Positions 37,463 through 47,547 are shown, numbered from the stretch's first letter. The stretch is DNA of 64,000 nucleotides from an uncultured Clostridia bacterium (GCA_949948985.1 CATLIG010000001.1:1-64000); one strand, 5' to 3'. Notes: generated by a model not told the origin, from the sequence alone. Made by a program: numbers and translations.

Positions 37463-38374
37463 TCAGTCATTTTTTAAAGCTTTGTCAATATTTTCAAGAT
37501 TTTTATACATAACAGAGAAATAATCCTCGCCATTGTCAATGTCCTCTTGTGAAAGCCCCTCGAAAGGATTAAGTACAAGGAGTTTTGCGCCTGTTTCCTC
37601 TGATATAACGTCCGCCGCTTTTACCGCAAGGAGTTCCTCAAAGAAGATAAATTTAATTTTGTTATTTTTAATAAATTCAGACACTTCAGCCATTTTAGCG
37701 GGAGAAGGCTCAGAATCCGCCGAAAGCCCCTCTATAGCCAGTTGTTTAAGTCCGTAAGCCTGGCATAAATACCCGTATGCCTCATGAGCGACTACAATAG
37801 TTTTGTTTTCATTGTTATTTACCATATCTGAAAAACTCTTATCAAGCTCTTTTGCTTTTTTAGAGAAATCCTCATAATTTTTATTATAAAAATCAGCATT
37901 TTGAGGGTCTGCTTCTGATAAAGCGTTTTTAATTTTCAAAGCCTCTTTTTCAGCGTTAATGGGATTAAGCCATATATGTGGGTCGTAAATATTGCTTTCT
38001 TCATTCTTTTTAATAAGTTCTATACCCTCAGAAAGTTCAATATATTTTATTTTGTCGTTTTCAACAGACTGTTTTACAGAATCCACAAAATTCTCCATAC
38101 CTGCTCCGTTGTAAAAAAGCAAATCGGCGTTTGAAAGCTTACGCATATCCCCTGCCGTAGGCTCCCAATTATGAGGTTCTGTACCTGTAGGTACAATATT
38201 GTAAAGCTGAATTTTATCACCGCCTATTTTATTTACAAAATCATATATACAGTAAAAACTGGTGTATACTTGTAGCTTGGACTCATCTGTCTGCCCAACC
38301 TCATTTTTAGTACAGCCGGTTAAAAATAAAAATATAAACGTCCATAAAAAAGCATATAATTTAAAACCTCTCAT
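37463..38374 (-). CDS. znuA: Zinc/manganese ABC transporter binding lipoprotein (ZnuA/AdcA type)
   Basis: 303 residues. Lipoprotein signal peptide with lipobox LTGC (Cys near 21). Cluster A-I metal-binding fold with three zinc-type His in order: EPHNWEP (near 69), DPHIWLNP (near 133) and VAHEAYGYL (near 198). The C-terminal acidic ligand lies in a Ser/Glu-rich segment. It lacks the long His-rich loop of many zinc-specific members. It is anchored outside and feeds ZnuB/ZnuC. First gene of the operon, with a promoter just upstream. Confidence 0.93.
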   Translation of the reverse strand: MRGFKLYAFLWTFIFLFLTGCTKNEVGQTDESKLQVYTSFYCIYDFVNKIGGDKIQLYNIVPTGTEPHNWEPTAGDMRKLSNADLLFYNGAGMENFVDSVKQSVENDKIKYIELSEGIELIKKNEESNIYDPHIWLNPINAEKEALKIKNALSEADPQNADFYNKNYEDFSKKAKELDKSFSDMVNNNENKTIVVAHEAYGYLCQAYGLKQLAIEGLSADSEPSPAKMAEVSEFIKNNKIKFIFFEELLAVKAADVISEETGAKLLVLNPFEGLSQEDIDNGEDYFSVMYKNLENIDKALKND

Positions 38375-38424
38375 AAAGGCTTCCTCCGTAAATAATCAAA
38401 AAATCAAAGTCTATATATACCTAT

Positions 38425-38453
38425 ATAATATCACATAACAGTAGAAAAATCAA
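38425..38453 (-). promoter_or_regulatory. Promoter of the znuA-znuC-znuB operon
   Basis: TTGATT (38448-38453), 17-base spacer, TATTAT (38425-38430) on the minus strand. The flanking short palindromic TATATAGGTATATATA could be a metal-regulator site, but I see no clear Zur/Fur consensus. Confidence 0.6.
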
Positions 38454-38481
38454 AAATTTTTTATAATGACTATGTAATAAA

Positions 38482-38690
38482 CAGCAAAACAATAAAATAA
38501 TTATCCAAACATTTTATTTTATTGTTTTGCTAGAAATATTTACATTACAACAATTCTTGTATAAATATAAAAAATATTTTATTATATATTTTAGCGAAAG
38601 GCGTTTTGTTCTTTAAACGCCGAAAGCGTTAAGAAATATTGAATAAAATAGTTTTACTTTTCTCAATTTATTTTAGAATTGCTGTAATTG
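38482..38690. repeat. Two short inverted-repeat elements (family E type)
   Basis: 38482-38531: CAAAACAATAAAATAATTA and ATTTTATTTTATTGTTTTG form a long hairpin. 38545-38690: ends CAACAATTCTTGTA and GAATTGCTGTAATTG are roughly inverted, with an inner AAAGGCGTTTTGTT...AAACGCCGAAAGCGTT block. They fill the gap between znuA and the lipoprotein gene. Confidence 0.55.
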
Positions 38691-38691
38691 C

Positions 38692-39045
38692 TTATTCTGT
38701 AATTGTTTCGGAAGCAAAATTAGCAGGAGTAATATCAAAATCCATATTTCCTATACCGCTATCATTGTATCCGGCTCTGTTAAAGTCCCCCGGCGCTGTG
38801 CCGTATATATTGTTAAAATTGTTGTTGTAATCATATCCTGTAGTGTTTCCGCCGTAGTTTCCGTACATTCCATAAGCGTCATCTGAATAATCGGACGTAA
38901 AATCTTCCGATGTTATTTCCATACCGTCCGGCATAGCGTCCTTAAATAATCTGTTTATATCGTTTGCCGCCGAATCACCGTTTCCGCATCCCACAAAAAT
39001 TCCGGAAACAAGCATAAGGATTCCGCATAAAACAAAAATCTTCAT
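38692..39045 (-). CDS. Small Asn/Gly/Tyr-rich lipoprotein
   Basis: 117 residues with AAGGAGG upstream. Signal peptide with lipobox VGCG (Cys near residue 20). The mature part is polar and low in complexity (YGNYGGNTTGYDYNNNFNN). I do not recognise a family. A cell-surface lipoprotein with an extended, unstructured body is the safest reading. An 11-base inverted repeat lies in its promoter region. Confidence 0.75.
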   Translation of the reverse strand: MKIFVLCGILMLVSGIFVGCGNGDSAANDINRLFKDAMPDGMEITSEDFTSDYSDDAYGMYGNYGGNTTGYDYNNNFNNIYGTAPGDFNRAGYNDSGIGNMDFDITPANFASETITE

Positions 39046-39074
39046 AACAAAAATACCTCCTTATTACTTGTATA

Positions 39075-39112
39075 ATACTTATTTCAAAAAAAACAATATC
39101 TGAAATAAGTAT
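39075..39112 (-). promoter_or_regulatory. Inverted repeat overlapping the lipoprotein promoter
   Basis: ATACTTATTTC (39075-39085) and its exact complement GAAATAAGTAT (39102-39112), 16 bases apart. A possible -10 TATTAT lies at the gene-proximal arm. Operator for a dimeric regulator, or a transcript hairpin. Confidence 0.5.
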
Positions 39113-39216
39113 AAAAAGCTATAAAACTTTTCATAATTATTATTACAATAAAAAAAAATAATATGTATTTTTGTTATGACAGCAAAAAAATAAAAATAAT
39201 TTATAAATAAAAAAAA

Positions 39217-39290
39217 TCGGGGTGACAGGACTTGAACCTGCGGCCTCTGCGTCCCGAACGCAGCGCTCTACCAAGCTGAGCCACACCCCG
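39217..39290 (-). tRNA. tRNA-Pro (anticodon CGG)
   Basis: 74 bases. Seven-base acceptor stem (CGGGGTG / CACCCCG), D-arm GCTCAGCTTGGTAGAGC, anticodon stem CTGCG/CGCAG with loop TTCGGGA (anticodon CGG, codon CCG), and T-arm GCAGGTTCAAGTCCTGT. Discriminator base A. CCA is not encoded; a T run follows at once and probably terminates transcription. Confidence 0.97.
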
Positions 39291-39318
39291 AAAATAGATT
39301 ATAAAAACCACCTTTTAT

Positions 39319-39347
39319 ATTATACATCATTTTTCTTACATTGTAAA
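39319..39347 (-). promoter_or_regulatory. Promoter of tRNA-Pro
   Basis: TTTACA (39342-39347), 17-base spacer, TATAAT (39319-39324) on the minus strand, 28 bases upstream of the tRNA. Confidence 0.8.
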
Positions 39348-39383
39348 CCCCCAAATAGCAAAAATCACAAAAATCAATTTTAA

Positions 39384-39481
39384 AAACCGTGGACTCTGCC
39401 CACACCCGCCCGCTTTTTGTAAAAAAGCGGGGCAAAAAACTTTAAAATTGAAAATATAAAAAAAAGTGGTAAAAATTAAAT
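39384..39481. repeat. Repeat family D, partial copy
   Basis: Almost the same as 17826-17925: AACCGTGGACTCTGCCCACA, then CGCTTTTTGTAAAAAAGCGG, then GGCAAAAAACTTTAAAATTG. Truncated at the same side as the 17.8-kb copy. Confidence 0.75.
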
Positions 39482-39514
39482 TTCTTTGATGAATTTTTTT
39501 GATTAAATTTGAAA

Positions 39515-39541
39515 AGACCGCCCTTTTTATTAGGGCGGTCT
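39515..39541 (-). terminator. Terminator of the giant pectinesterase gene
   Basis: AGACCGCCCT / AGGGCGGTCT stem with a 7-base loop and a T stretch on the minus strand, 9 bases after the stop. Confidence 0.9.
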
Positions 39542-39549
39542 GCTTTTAA

Positions 39550-42500
39550 TTATTCAACCGCAGGTTCGTTTTCCTGTTCGTCAGCTACTGACTCATCTGT
39601 ATTTGTGTCATCTGCATTTGCATCATCTGTAATTTGCTCGTCAGCATTTGATTCATTTACATCTGAGTTGTCGGTTTCCACAATTTCCTCTTTTGGTTCA
39701 TTGTCAGAATCATCCAAATCAACAGTGTCTGAATTTTCATCTGTATCAGCGTTTTCAGTAATATTTTCATTTTCCTTATCAGCGCTTGTATTTTCATCAT
39801 CAATAGAATTTAATGACATTATAATACCGCCGCCACCTTCAGCTTCATATTCTGTAGTAATATTAAGGTCTGTTATATCGGCTGACACCGCAAAAGAATA
39901 ATCATTTCCGCTTGTGCCATTTATAGCTTTTATGCTGTATCCATCATTTGTAGTCGCCACAACCTTATAATTTCCTACAGGCACATCACTTACACTGAAA
40001 GAAGTTGACGCTATAGCGCAAGAATATTCACTGTTATCATCAGTATTTACAATTTTAAGCCTTGATAAAGCTCCATTGTTGTCAATACTTCCTCTTACGC
40101 TGTATGTTTGTACATCGTCGTCTGCTGTTCTGAATTTTTTATAACTTACAGTAATATCGTCCATATAATATTCTATAGCTTTTTGATATGGATAGAACGC
40201 AAGTGTAAGATTGCTTCTGTCAGCTTCTGTTGGGAATGGGTGATGAGTTCCGCCCCAGTTCCATGCGTTTGGATACGCATCTGTTTCTGTATCAATAGTA
40301 GATGCCTTACTTCCTTCCAGCTGCACCTGACCTTTCATATTCTTATTAGCATAATCAATAGTCAAATCACTTGTATACCATTTTGTATATCCATTAACAT
40401 TATTATCACTGGCATTAAACTTTCCATCACCATACCCAAGATAGAAGTTTGCATTTTTATCTCTATAATTTATCTGTTGATGCTGGTCGCCATAATTTGC
40501 CCTTACAAAGATATTATCGTTAGTAGAAGTTCCTGGTTGGCTTTTAACTTCATTTGTAAGTCCTGACGCTATATCCACAATAGGTTTTTCATAGCTGGAA
40601 ACATTAGCTTTCATCTTATAAGAAACGGTAACTTGGTCGCTGTCTGCCAAATCAGAAACAAGTTCTCCCAAATTCCAATAAATACCGGCATTTCCTGAAT
40701 CTCCCGTAGAAGTCAATTTTAATACATTCTGACTGCTGTCGGCAGGGTCTGTCGCAAGTTCAGCCTTAAATACGTTGCTGCCATTATTGATAATAGTACC
40801 TATATCACTTGCGTTGTCAAAATTAATTTTGTATACCTTATCAATAAGCTGACCCACAGCTATATTTAAACTCTTAGTATCTCCTGTATTGCCTGTAACA
40901 GTAAGAGCGTCAGCGTTTTTAGGTTTATAGCTCTCATTGTTTGTGGAAATATTCACGTCATAAGTTTCTCCTGACGGAATTCCCTCAATACTGTAGTTAC
41001 CTGTTGTATTTCCTGAGCCGATAGTTACAATTTCTTCTTTAACAACGTTTTCGCCTTTATTTATTTCCACCTTAACGTCAACATCGGTTTCAGGAGCGAA
41101 ATCAAATGTAATATTTCCGCTTACGGTAAAGAAATCAGTCTTTGTTGTAGCAAACTTAACTGTATATTCTTTCTTGTAAATAACGGGATAAGGTACGGTA
41201 CTTCCGTTATAAATATCTGTATATTCACTGCTCTTTACTGTAGCGATAAGCTTAGCCGTAGTACCTATATCTTGTTTTTTAAGAGTTACGTTTCCGTTTG
41301 TTCCTATTTCAATAGCGTTTGCTTTGTCAGTAGCCCATTCGATTGTCTTTCCGTCCGCTGTAGTCGGCAGAGTAAGAGTAGTATCACTGTCAATTTCTGT
41401 TGTCGGAATATTTACCCCTGCCATAGCCGTATCCAAATCACTTGAAAAATCAGTGTTAATTGTTTTTATACGAATATTGTCAAGACAAAGATAATCTTTA
41501 TCTCCTCTTGAGGCATATTCACTTTGCAATTTTAAAAGCTTAGGAAGTGCGTCATTGTACTTTGTAGAAGTCTTATATCCGTCCTCTGTAACTACATCAA
41601 TGTTTTTATTTATAGTATCTACAATAAATTTCACATTATACCAATTTTCGGATGCACAATCTGTAATAATATCTTCTTTAGTCGTACCGTAATTTGGGTC
41701 TGAGGAGTACTTTCCGTTACGTACTTTAAATTTATTAGCTATATAACCGAAATGCTGTGAATGATTATCGCCTGTAAATGATATATTCCAGCCGACAGAA
41801 CTGTTAGACGCAAGTGTATTTGGATTTGCTGTCGTATCAGCAATTCTCATCATATCAAAGCTTATTTCATAAACTTTTCCCTCTTCCAAACTATACTTGT
41901 CAATAACAACAACATCTATGTCCTTTCCGTTCTTAGCCTGATCAAATTTAACATATCTGCCTCTGTCCGCTGATGAAACAATCGTTCCACCCTTGAAAGC
42001 GGAATCTTTTGCAAGACCCTCAAAATCTTCTTCAATCACGTCAGATTTCTTTTCAGGAACAAGTATTTTCACTTCATAATTTTCAGTATCGCCTGTATCT
42101 GTATGAGTAATTACAAAAGTTACGTCTTTTGCGGTAGCCGTACTGCCGTAAGCTCCTCTTTTAAGAGTACCGTTGGCATTTACAGCGTCGTTTGTGTTTA
42201 TAGCAAAAGTATATCCTTCTTCTGTAGGCATATCAAATGCTTTGTCAATAGTATATACCTTTGTAGCATCGTCATAGCTGCCTACGCCTTTAAGTGTATC
42301 AGCTATAGCCTTTTCTGCCGCTGTAAAATCAGTAGCCGCTTTTGCTGTTACTGTAATTATGGTATCAGCTCCTAAATTAATAGTATAAGAACCATCTGTA
42401 TTAGCTGTTAATTCATTTTCACCGATTTTAACGCTTGAAATGGTATATCCGCTGTTTACTGTAAATTTAACCGTATAAGCTCCGCCGTCAATGTTGCTTG

Positions 42501-45500
42501 TCAAAGTTGTACCAACAGCCGTTTCCGGAACAACCTCGTCAGTACCTTTCAGAATGGTTGCTTTAAGACCCGCGTCCGCTGAAGAACTGTTAATAGTAAG
42601 GTCAAATTTAGCAACAGGAGTATCTCCTGACGGAACATACGCTATAGTATATTCTTTTACAAAGGTAATATCATATCCTTGTCTGGCGTGCCCCTCAAAA
42701 GGCATAGACTTTTTAACGGTTGCTATAAGTTTTACAGATAATTCCGCCGTAGCCTTTGAAAAATCTATAGTTGCTTTTCCTATACCCTCTGTAATAGTCA
42801 CAAGATTAGCGCTGTCAGTAGTCCATTTTATATCAAGACCATTAGCTGTAACAGTAGGAACCTCTTTGCTTACAGCCAAAGTAATGCTTTCCGGAATTTC
42901 AACATCAATCATTGTTTCGTTGAAATCAGCCTCAATGTCCGCTTTAGATGGGAATTCCTCCACAACTATATCGTCTATATATATTTTAGCCGTTGGAGCG
43001 TAATAAGTATTAATTAATAATTTGTCAGGGAGTGTACCCTCCACTCCTTTATATGACGATACATAAGTACCGTTTATATAAGCGTCGATATTTCCTGTTT
43101 CTGTATCGCATACATATGTTGCTCTATACCATTTTCCGGCTTCGCCGTTTTCAATTAAAGGCTTGCTGCCCTCAACAGGTCCACAACCCTGTACATTTCC
43201 AGTTGAAGAAATATTCATATTATTTCCGTCATAAAGGAAATCGGCAAATAATCCAAGCTGTAATCTCCAGCCATTGTCAGAAACATTGTCTTTCATAAAA
43301 TCATAGCTTATAGCATAAGTTTTACCCGCTGTCATACCTTCAAATACAGAAACGTCTATTTTGTCATTAAAACCGCCTGAATTATTAGCAAATTCAAACA
43401 CGTTTCCTTTTCCGGCATATTTAACGATATTAGCTGTAAAACCGTTATTTGATATTGTAGAACCTATAGCTTTATCCTCAAAGTTTTCATATTTCAATAC
43501 ATTATCAACAACTATCGGATATACTCCATAAGTAACTGTATATTCTTTGTCCTCTGCTAAATTTTTAATTTTATAATTTACAAATCCATATCCGTCAGGG
43601 TGGCTTGCCATAAAGGCTTTATGCTCGTCGCTGTTCTTTTTAAGTATAATCAAAGACCCATCAGTATTTACACAGCCGTTTTCGGAAGAGTCAATAGAAA
43701 TCTCAAATCCTGTCACATTTACAGGATAAAGAGCCTCTTTAAGCTGATATACGCCTATAGTCTTTTCCTGACCGTCTAAAGTTACCGTAACATCTTTTTT
43801 ATACTCGGCATATTTGTCAAACATTGACTTAACAGCCGTTTCTCCGGCAGAAGAACCTGCAGTATACTCAGCGATAACCTCAATATCGCTTATATCTGTT
43901 TTTTCGCTTACTGTAAGATAATACTTTCCGTCCTCAAAAGAAACGCTTGCTCCTTTTATTTCTTTAAGCTGTGCTATGCCGTCTGTAGTATATGAGATTT
44001 CATATTTTCCCGGATTAATTTTGTTTTTAAATGTAAATGTACTGCCTGCTCCCGGTTCAGGTTCTCCCGGTTTTACTCCGGAAAACTCATAGCTTGAGTT
44101 CAATACCTTAGCGACAATTTCAGAAACGTCTTTTGCTGTTAAAATATCATCGCCGTCAACATCACCCATATACTTAATCCTTTCAGGTGACTCAAGTGTT
44201 CCTGAATAGTTTTCTTTGTTGAGAACATAATCCAGAAGAACAGATGCGTCGTTCATATCAAAAACACCGTTTCCGTCTACATCGCCTCTGTCGTCGTATA
44301 CATTAACAATAGTAGCTTTATGTGTATACTCAGGCATATCAACGTTTATAAGCTCAATGCCTGTAATTCCCTTTGAAACCTTACCTGCTACGTTTACACC
44401 GTTAGCAGTGTCCTCTGCCTCAATAAATTTCTCAAAAGCAATAGTAGGTGCTGAAATATAAATTTCATCTGTATCTGAATCTGTATTTTTACCCTGAGGG
44501 TAGAACATCATTTTAAGCTTTGTAATATCAGCTTTTGAGGGAAGTCCCGTAAATGTGTAAGGTACGTTTCCCTTTTTGCCCTGAGGACTGTCTATAGTCA
44601 CTTTATTATCCTTAAAGTTGATAATTACCGTCACATCATTCCAGCCTGTGTTACCGCTGTTAGTGAATTTTCCGCCTCCCTCTCCCTCAAAAAGGTTAAG
44701 GAATTGAGTTTCATTATTAGATGCGCCGCTTCTGTTGCCTACAGTATATTTTAAAATATTAAGCTGCTGCCAGCTGTCAATCTGCATACGGAGATATCTT
44801 TCCTCATCGCCTGCGTTAGCGTATGCTTTTGGTTCTGCTCCGATAAGGTCAATTACGTTTGTTTCTTTTCCCATAGCATTAGCTTTCATACTGAAAGATA
44901 CTCTTACCTGGTCTGCTTCTTCAATACCTTCTAAATTACTTGCCTTTGCAATAGAAGCGAAATCCCAGTAAAATTGCTGTTTTGTATTCGTACCGCTTTG
45001 GGGACGTTTATAATGATAAACCTCTCCCTTTTCAGCATCGTTTATTTTTTCAAAGGTGTATCCGCTTGCGGGAGTTCCTATAGCGTCGTTTGCTTTTTTA
45101 GATACCGTGGTCAGCTTTCCTATCTCAATATCCAAAGTATAAGGAGTATCTACCTCGCCTGTAAATTTTTTAACGTCCCCGTTTTTCACAGCGAATTTAT
45201 CACTGTCAAGCTTAATTTGGAGATTGTATTCAGCCGCCGGCAAATAAGGAATTGTATATTCGGTTTCTTCCGAATTAGCTTTAATTACCGCCGTAACAGG
45301 CTCTGTCAAAGGTTTGAATCCGCTTGTCTGTACAGGTTCAAGAGAAACTGTTATATCTTCTGACGGGGCGATATTTGTTGTTATTTTTCCTTTAAGGTCA
45401 AATGTACCCGCAGGTGTTTCCACTTGTTTAATAACAGTTGAAAGTTCTCTTTCAACACCGTCTATAGTTCCAGCCTTTTTAATATACGCTGTAAATTTAA

Positions 45501-47136
45501 CCTCTTTATCTCCTTGACCGTAAATAGGTCTTGTTACGTTTACTGTTTTTCCGTCTTCAGCGATTTCAGCGTACTTACTATCAACATAATAACTTACCTC
45601 ATATCCGGCGGGAGCGTCGGGAAGTTTAAAGTTTTCAGTATATGAATCATTTATTGTAACAACAGCTTCCTGCTCGATTGTTTTCCATTTATCAACAACC
45701 CCCGCAGGGTCCCAGCCGTCAAAGCTTTCAGCAAGAGCGTTTTTAAACGCCGTATATCTGTAAGGATTGTATTTTACTACAGTATACTCGTCAAGAAGCC
45801 CTCTTTTAAATCTTTCGTTTGTAGTTCCTCTTCTTGTGCTTGTATCAATAGCTTTACCGTTTATATCTTTAGTGTTGTATTCAAAATAGCCTCTGGCGTC
45901 TTCAGGTTCACAACCCATTCCGCCCCAGCCTGAGCCTTCCAAGTGAGCTTTGTTGTTTACTTTGCTTATTTCAGAAATTGTATTTACCCATACGGTTTCA
46001 GTATTTTGAGCGCCCCATGGACGTCCGAAATTCACCTGCTCGGTCGTGTCGTTTCCTGTTACTCTACAGTTGTAGAATAAATACCCGTTAGCAGGATACG
46101 CCGCTGTAGAGGCCGCTGTCAAAGCTCCGCCGCCATCGCCGTCGCCTGTGTAAGGAGATGATTCCCAGTGAATATTGCAGTTGTCAAAAAGCATTTGACC
46201 GCCGCCGCATATAAAATCTACAGTACCCGCTAAATAACAGTCTTTAAAATAAGCTCTTCCGCCTGTGCCTATAGTATCCTGAGTAGCTACCACCTTACAG
46301 TTTACAAATACAGCCTTGTCAGCCTCTGTAAATAAAGCGCAGCATCTTTCTCTCCATGCTTTTGCTCTTACGTCGTTTCTTAATTTCGCGGTTTTTCCGC
46401 CGGGAGAATATGTAACCTCTATTTGACTGCCGTCGCCTGTTCCTGGACTAAGAACATTTCTTTCAGGATAAGTATAGCCTTTTGCCACGTCGCCTGTATT
46501 TTGATTAACTCTTACGTTTACGGCAAGCTCTTCCTCTGTCACATAAAGGTTAAATGAGTTTTCAAAATAAATATCCTCTGCCCTGAACCCTGTTGCTCCT
46601 TTCTGAATCCATGTAGAGCGTCCCCAACCGGGCATTTTGTCCGCATATGGGTTTCCTTTTTCCTGCGTATTAGGGTTTGACGTATCCACATCTCCGTCTG
46701 CCCCTACATTGTCATATGTATAATTTGTACCCCAGTACCATGTTAACTTTGCGTCTTCCTCTGCTGAGGTTGAATTGGTAATTTTTTTAAATGTAATCCA
46801 CGGTGCGTTCACACGTATATGCTCACGGTAAACACCCGGTACAATACCTATTACAAAAGGCTTTTCCTCTGTACCGCCCTCTCCCGCTGCCGTTACAGCC
46901 TCACGTACCGTTTTATAGATAGGCTGACCTTCTCTTGATGGATTAGAGGCGGAAATTCTTCCGTCAACCACAATGTCATAGCCGTCATAAACAGCGTCTT
47001 CGGGAGCTCCCGTAACGGTTTCTTCAGCGAGAGATACTTCGTCGGCGTAAGTAAACGCTACACCCGAAAATACGCTTGTAAAAAACAGACAAATTGCTAC
47101 GGCATTGCTTATAAGCCTTTTTAATGTCTTGTTCAT
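39550..47136 (-). CDS. Giant secreted multi-module pectinesterase (CE8)
   Basis: 2528 residues with an AAGGAGG site upstream. Signal peptide (about 1-31). CE8 pectin methylesterase domain (about 45-440): QDT near 287, GTVDFICGG with the catalytic Asp near 306, and GRPWG with the substrate-binding Arg near 369. Then beta-sandwich and carboxypeptidase-regulatory-like modules (about 510-920). An internal dockerin-like pair (about 950-1017, DVDGNGVFDMNDASVLLDYVL and DVDGDDILTAKDVSEIVAKVL) has good calcium ligands. After a Pro-rich linker come three concanavalin-like modules (near 1214, 1700 and 2100), alternating with bacterial Ig-like ones (near 1410 and 1910). The last 80 residues are Asp/Glu-rich with no membrane anchor, LPxTG or SLH module. 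It removes methyl esters from pectin, preparing it for lyases. The extra modules probably bind polysaccharide or the cell surface. Confidence 0.92.
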   Translation of the reverse strand: MNKTLKRLISNAVAICLFFTSVFSGVAFTYADEVSLAEETVTGAPEDAVYDGYDIVVDGRISASNPSREGQPIYKTVREAVTAAGEGGTEEKPFVIGIVPGVYREHIRVNAPWITFKKITNSTSAEEDAKLTWYWGTNYTYDNVGADGDVDTSNPNTQEKGNPYADKMPGWGRSTWIQKGATGFRAEDIYFENSFNLYVTEEELAVNVRVNQNTGDVAKGYTYPERNVLSPGTGDGSQIEVTYSPGGKTAKLRNDVRAKAWRERCCALFTEADKAVFVNCKVVATQDTIGTGGRAYFKDCYLAGTVDFICGGGQMLFDNCNIHWESSPYTGDGDGGGALTAASTAAYPANGYLFYNCRVTGNDTTEQVNFGRPWGAQNTETVWVNTISEISKVNNKAHLEGSGWGGMGCEPEDARGYFEYNTKDINGKAIDTSTRRGTTNERFKRGLLDEYTVVKYNPYRYTAFKNALAESFDGWDPAGVVDKWKTIEQEAVVTINDSYTENFKLPDAPAGYEVSYYVDSKYAEIAEDGKTVNVTRPIYGQGDKEVKFTAYIKKAGTIDGVERELSTVIKQVETPAGTFDLKGKITTNIAPSEDITVSLEPVQTSGFKPLTEPVTAVIKANSEETEYTIPYLPAAEYNLQIKLDSDKFAVKNGDVKKFTGEVDTPYTLDIEIGKLTTVSKKANDAIGTPASGYTFEKINDAEKGEVYHYKRPQSGTNTKQQFYWDFASIAKASNLEGIEEADQVRVSFSMKANAMGKETNVIDLIGAEPKAYANAGDEERYLRMQIDSWQQLNILKYTVGNRSGASNNETQFLNLFEGEGGGKFTNSGNTGWNDVTVIINFKDNKVTIDSPQGKKGNVPYTFTGLPSKADITKLKMMFYPQGKNTDSDTDEIYISAPTIAFEKFIEAEDTANGVNVAGKVSKGITGIELINVDMPEYTHKATIVNVYDDRGDVDGNGVFDMNDASVLLDYVLNKENYSGTLESPERIKYMGDVDGDDILTAKDVSEIVAKVLNSSYEFSGVKPGEPEPGAGSTFTFKNKINPGKYEISYTTDGIAQLKEIKGASVSFEDGKYYLTVSEKTDISDIEVIAEYTAGSSAGETAVKSMFDKYAEYKKDVTVTLDGQEKTIGVYQLKEALYPVNVTGFEISIDSSENGCVNTDGSLIILKKNSDEHKAFMASHPDGYGFVNYKIKNLAEDKEYTVTYGVYPIVVDNVLKYENFEDKAIGSTISNNGFTANIVKYAGKGNVFEFANNSGGFNDKIDVSVFEGMTAGKTYAISYDFMKDNVSDNGWRLQLGLFADFLYDGNNMNISSTGNVQGCGPVEGSKPLIENGEAGKWYRATYVCDTETGNIDAYINGTYVSSYKGVEGTLPDKLLINTYYAPTAKIYIDDIVVEEFPSKADIEADFNETMIDVEIPESITLAVSKEVPTVTANGLDIKWTTDSANLVTITEGIGKATIDFSKATAELSVKLIATVKKSMPFEGHARQGYDITFVKEYTIAYVPSGDTPVAKFDLTINSSSADAGLKATILKGTDEVVPETAVGTTLTSNIDGGAYTVKFTVNSGYTISSVKIGENELTANTDGSYTINLGADTIITVTAKAATDFTAAEKAIADTLKGVGSYDDATKVYTIDKAFDMPTEEGYTFAINTNDAVNANGTLKRGAYGSTATAKDVTFVITHTDTGDTENYEVKILVPEKKSDVIEEDFEGLAKDSAFKGGTIVSSADRGRYVKFDQAKNGKDIDVVVIDKYSLEEGKVYEISFDMMRIADTTANPNTLASNSSVGWNISFTGDNHSQHFGYIANKFKVRNGKYSSDPNYGTTKEDIITDCASENWYNVKFIVDTINKNIDVVTEDGYKTSTKYNDALPKLLKLQSEYASRGDKDYLCLDNIRIKTINTDFSSDLDTAMAGVNIPTTEIDSDTTLTLPTTADGKTIEWATDKANAIEIGTNGNVTLKKQDIGTTAKLIATVKSSEYTDIYNGSTVPYPVIYKKEYTVKFATTKTDFFTVSGNITFDFAPETDVDVKVEINKGENVVKEEIVTIGSGNTTGNYSIEGIPSGETYDVNISTNNESYKPKNADALTVTGNTGDTKSLNIAVGQLIDKVYKINFDNASDIGTIINNGSNVFKAELATDPADSSQNVLKLTSTGDSGNAGIYWNLGELVSDLADSDQVTVSYKMKANVSSYEKPIVDIASGLTNEVKSQPGTSTNDNIFVRANYGDQHQQINYRDKNANFYLGYGDGKFNASDNNVNGYTKWYTSDLTIDYANKNMKGQVQLEGSKASTIDTETDAYPNAWNWGGTHHPFPTEADRSNLTLAFYPYQKAIEYYMDDITVSYKKFRTADDDVQTYSVRGSIDNNGALSRLKIVNTDDNSEYSCAIASTSFSVSDVPVGNYKVVATTNDGYSIKAINGTSGNDYSFAVSADITDLNITTEYEAEGGGGIIMSLNSIDDENTSADKENENITENADTDENSDTVDLDDSDNEPKEEIVETDNSDVNESNADEQITDDANADDTNTDESVADEQENEPAVE

Positions 47137-47547
47137 ACAAATTCCTCCTTAATAAATAATTTTTTACCTTTTTATAATCAGTAATTATATATAGGTAAAT
47201 TATAAATCAAAATCTTAAAAAAATAAAGGGCCAATTTGCGATTATTTTCAGGGGGCCAACAAAAAAACTTTAATTTTATCGTCTTTTTTGCTAATAATAA
47301 CATATTTCGGAAATAAATTTTATGCAATATATATACATTAACTCCCATCCCTCCCCCAATTTTTGTATGCTTTTTTCACATTTTCCTTTTTCCCTATTTG
47401 TGCAATATATACGTACATCATTTCCTTATTTTACCTAAACACCAGATTTTTTTTTGAAACTTGTACTTATTCCTGTTTTCAAACATACTTCTTTCAAAAC
47501 TGCGTCATTACAGCAACTATAGAATTTCAAAAAAAATTTGTTTTTGT
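47137..47547. other. Divergent intergenic region before the giant pectinesterase and asnS
   Basis: Carries GGGCCAA twice (47228-47234 and 47253-47259), that is, TTGGCCC direct repeats upstream of the pectinesterase, which could bind a regulator. A fragment ACTTCTTTCAAAACT near 47489 recalls the dispersed ACTTCTTTCGAAACT repeat. No gene seen. Confidence 0.45.
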
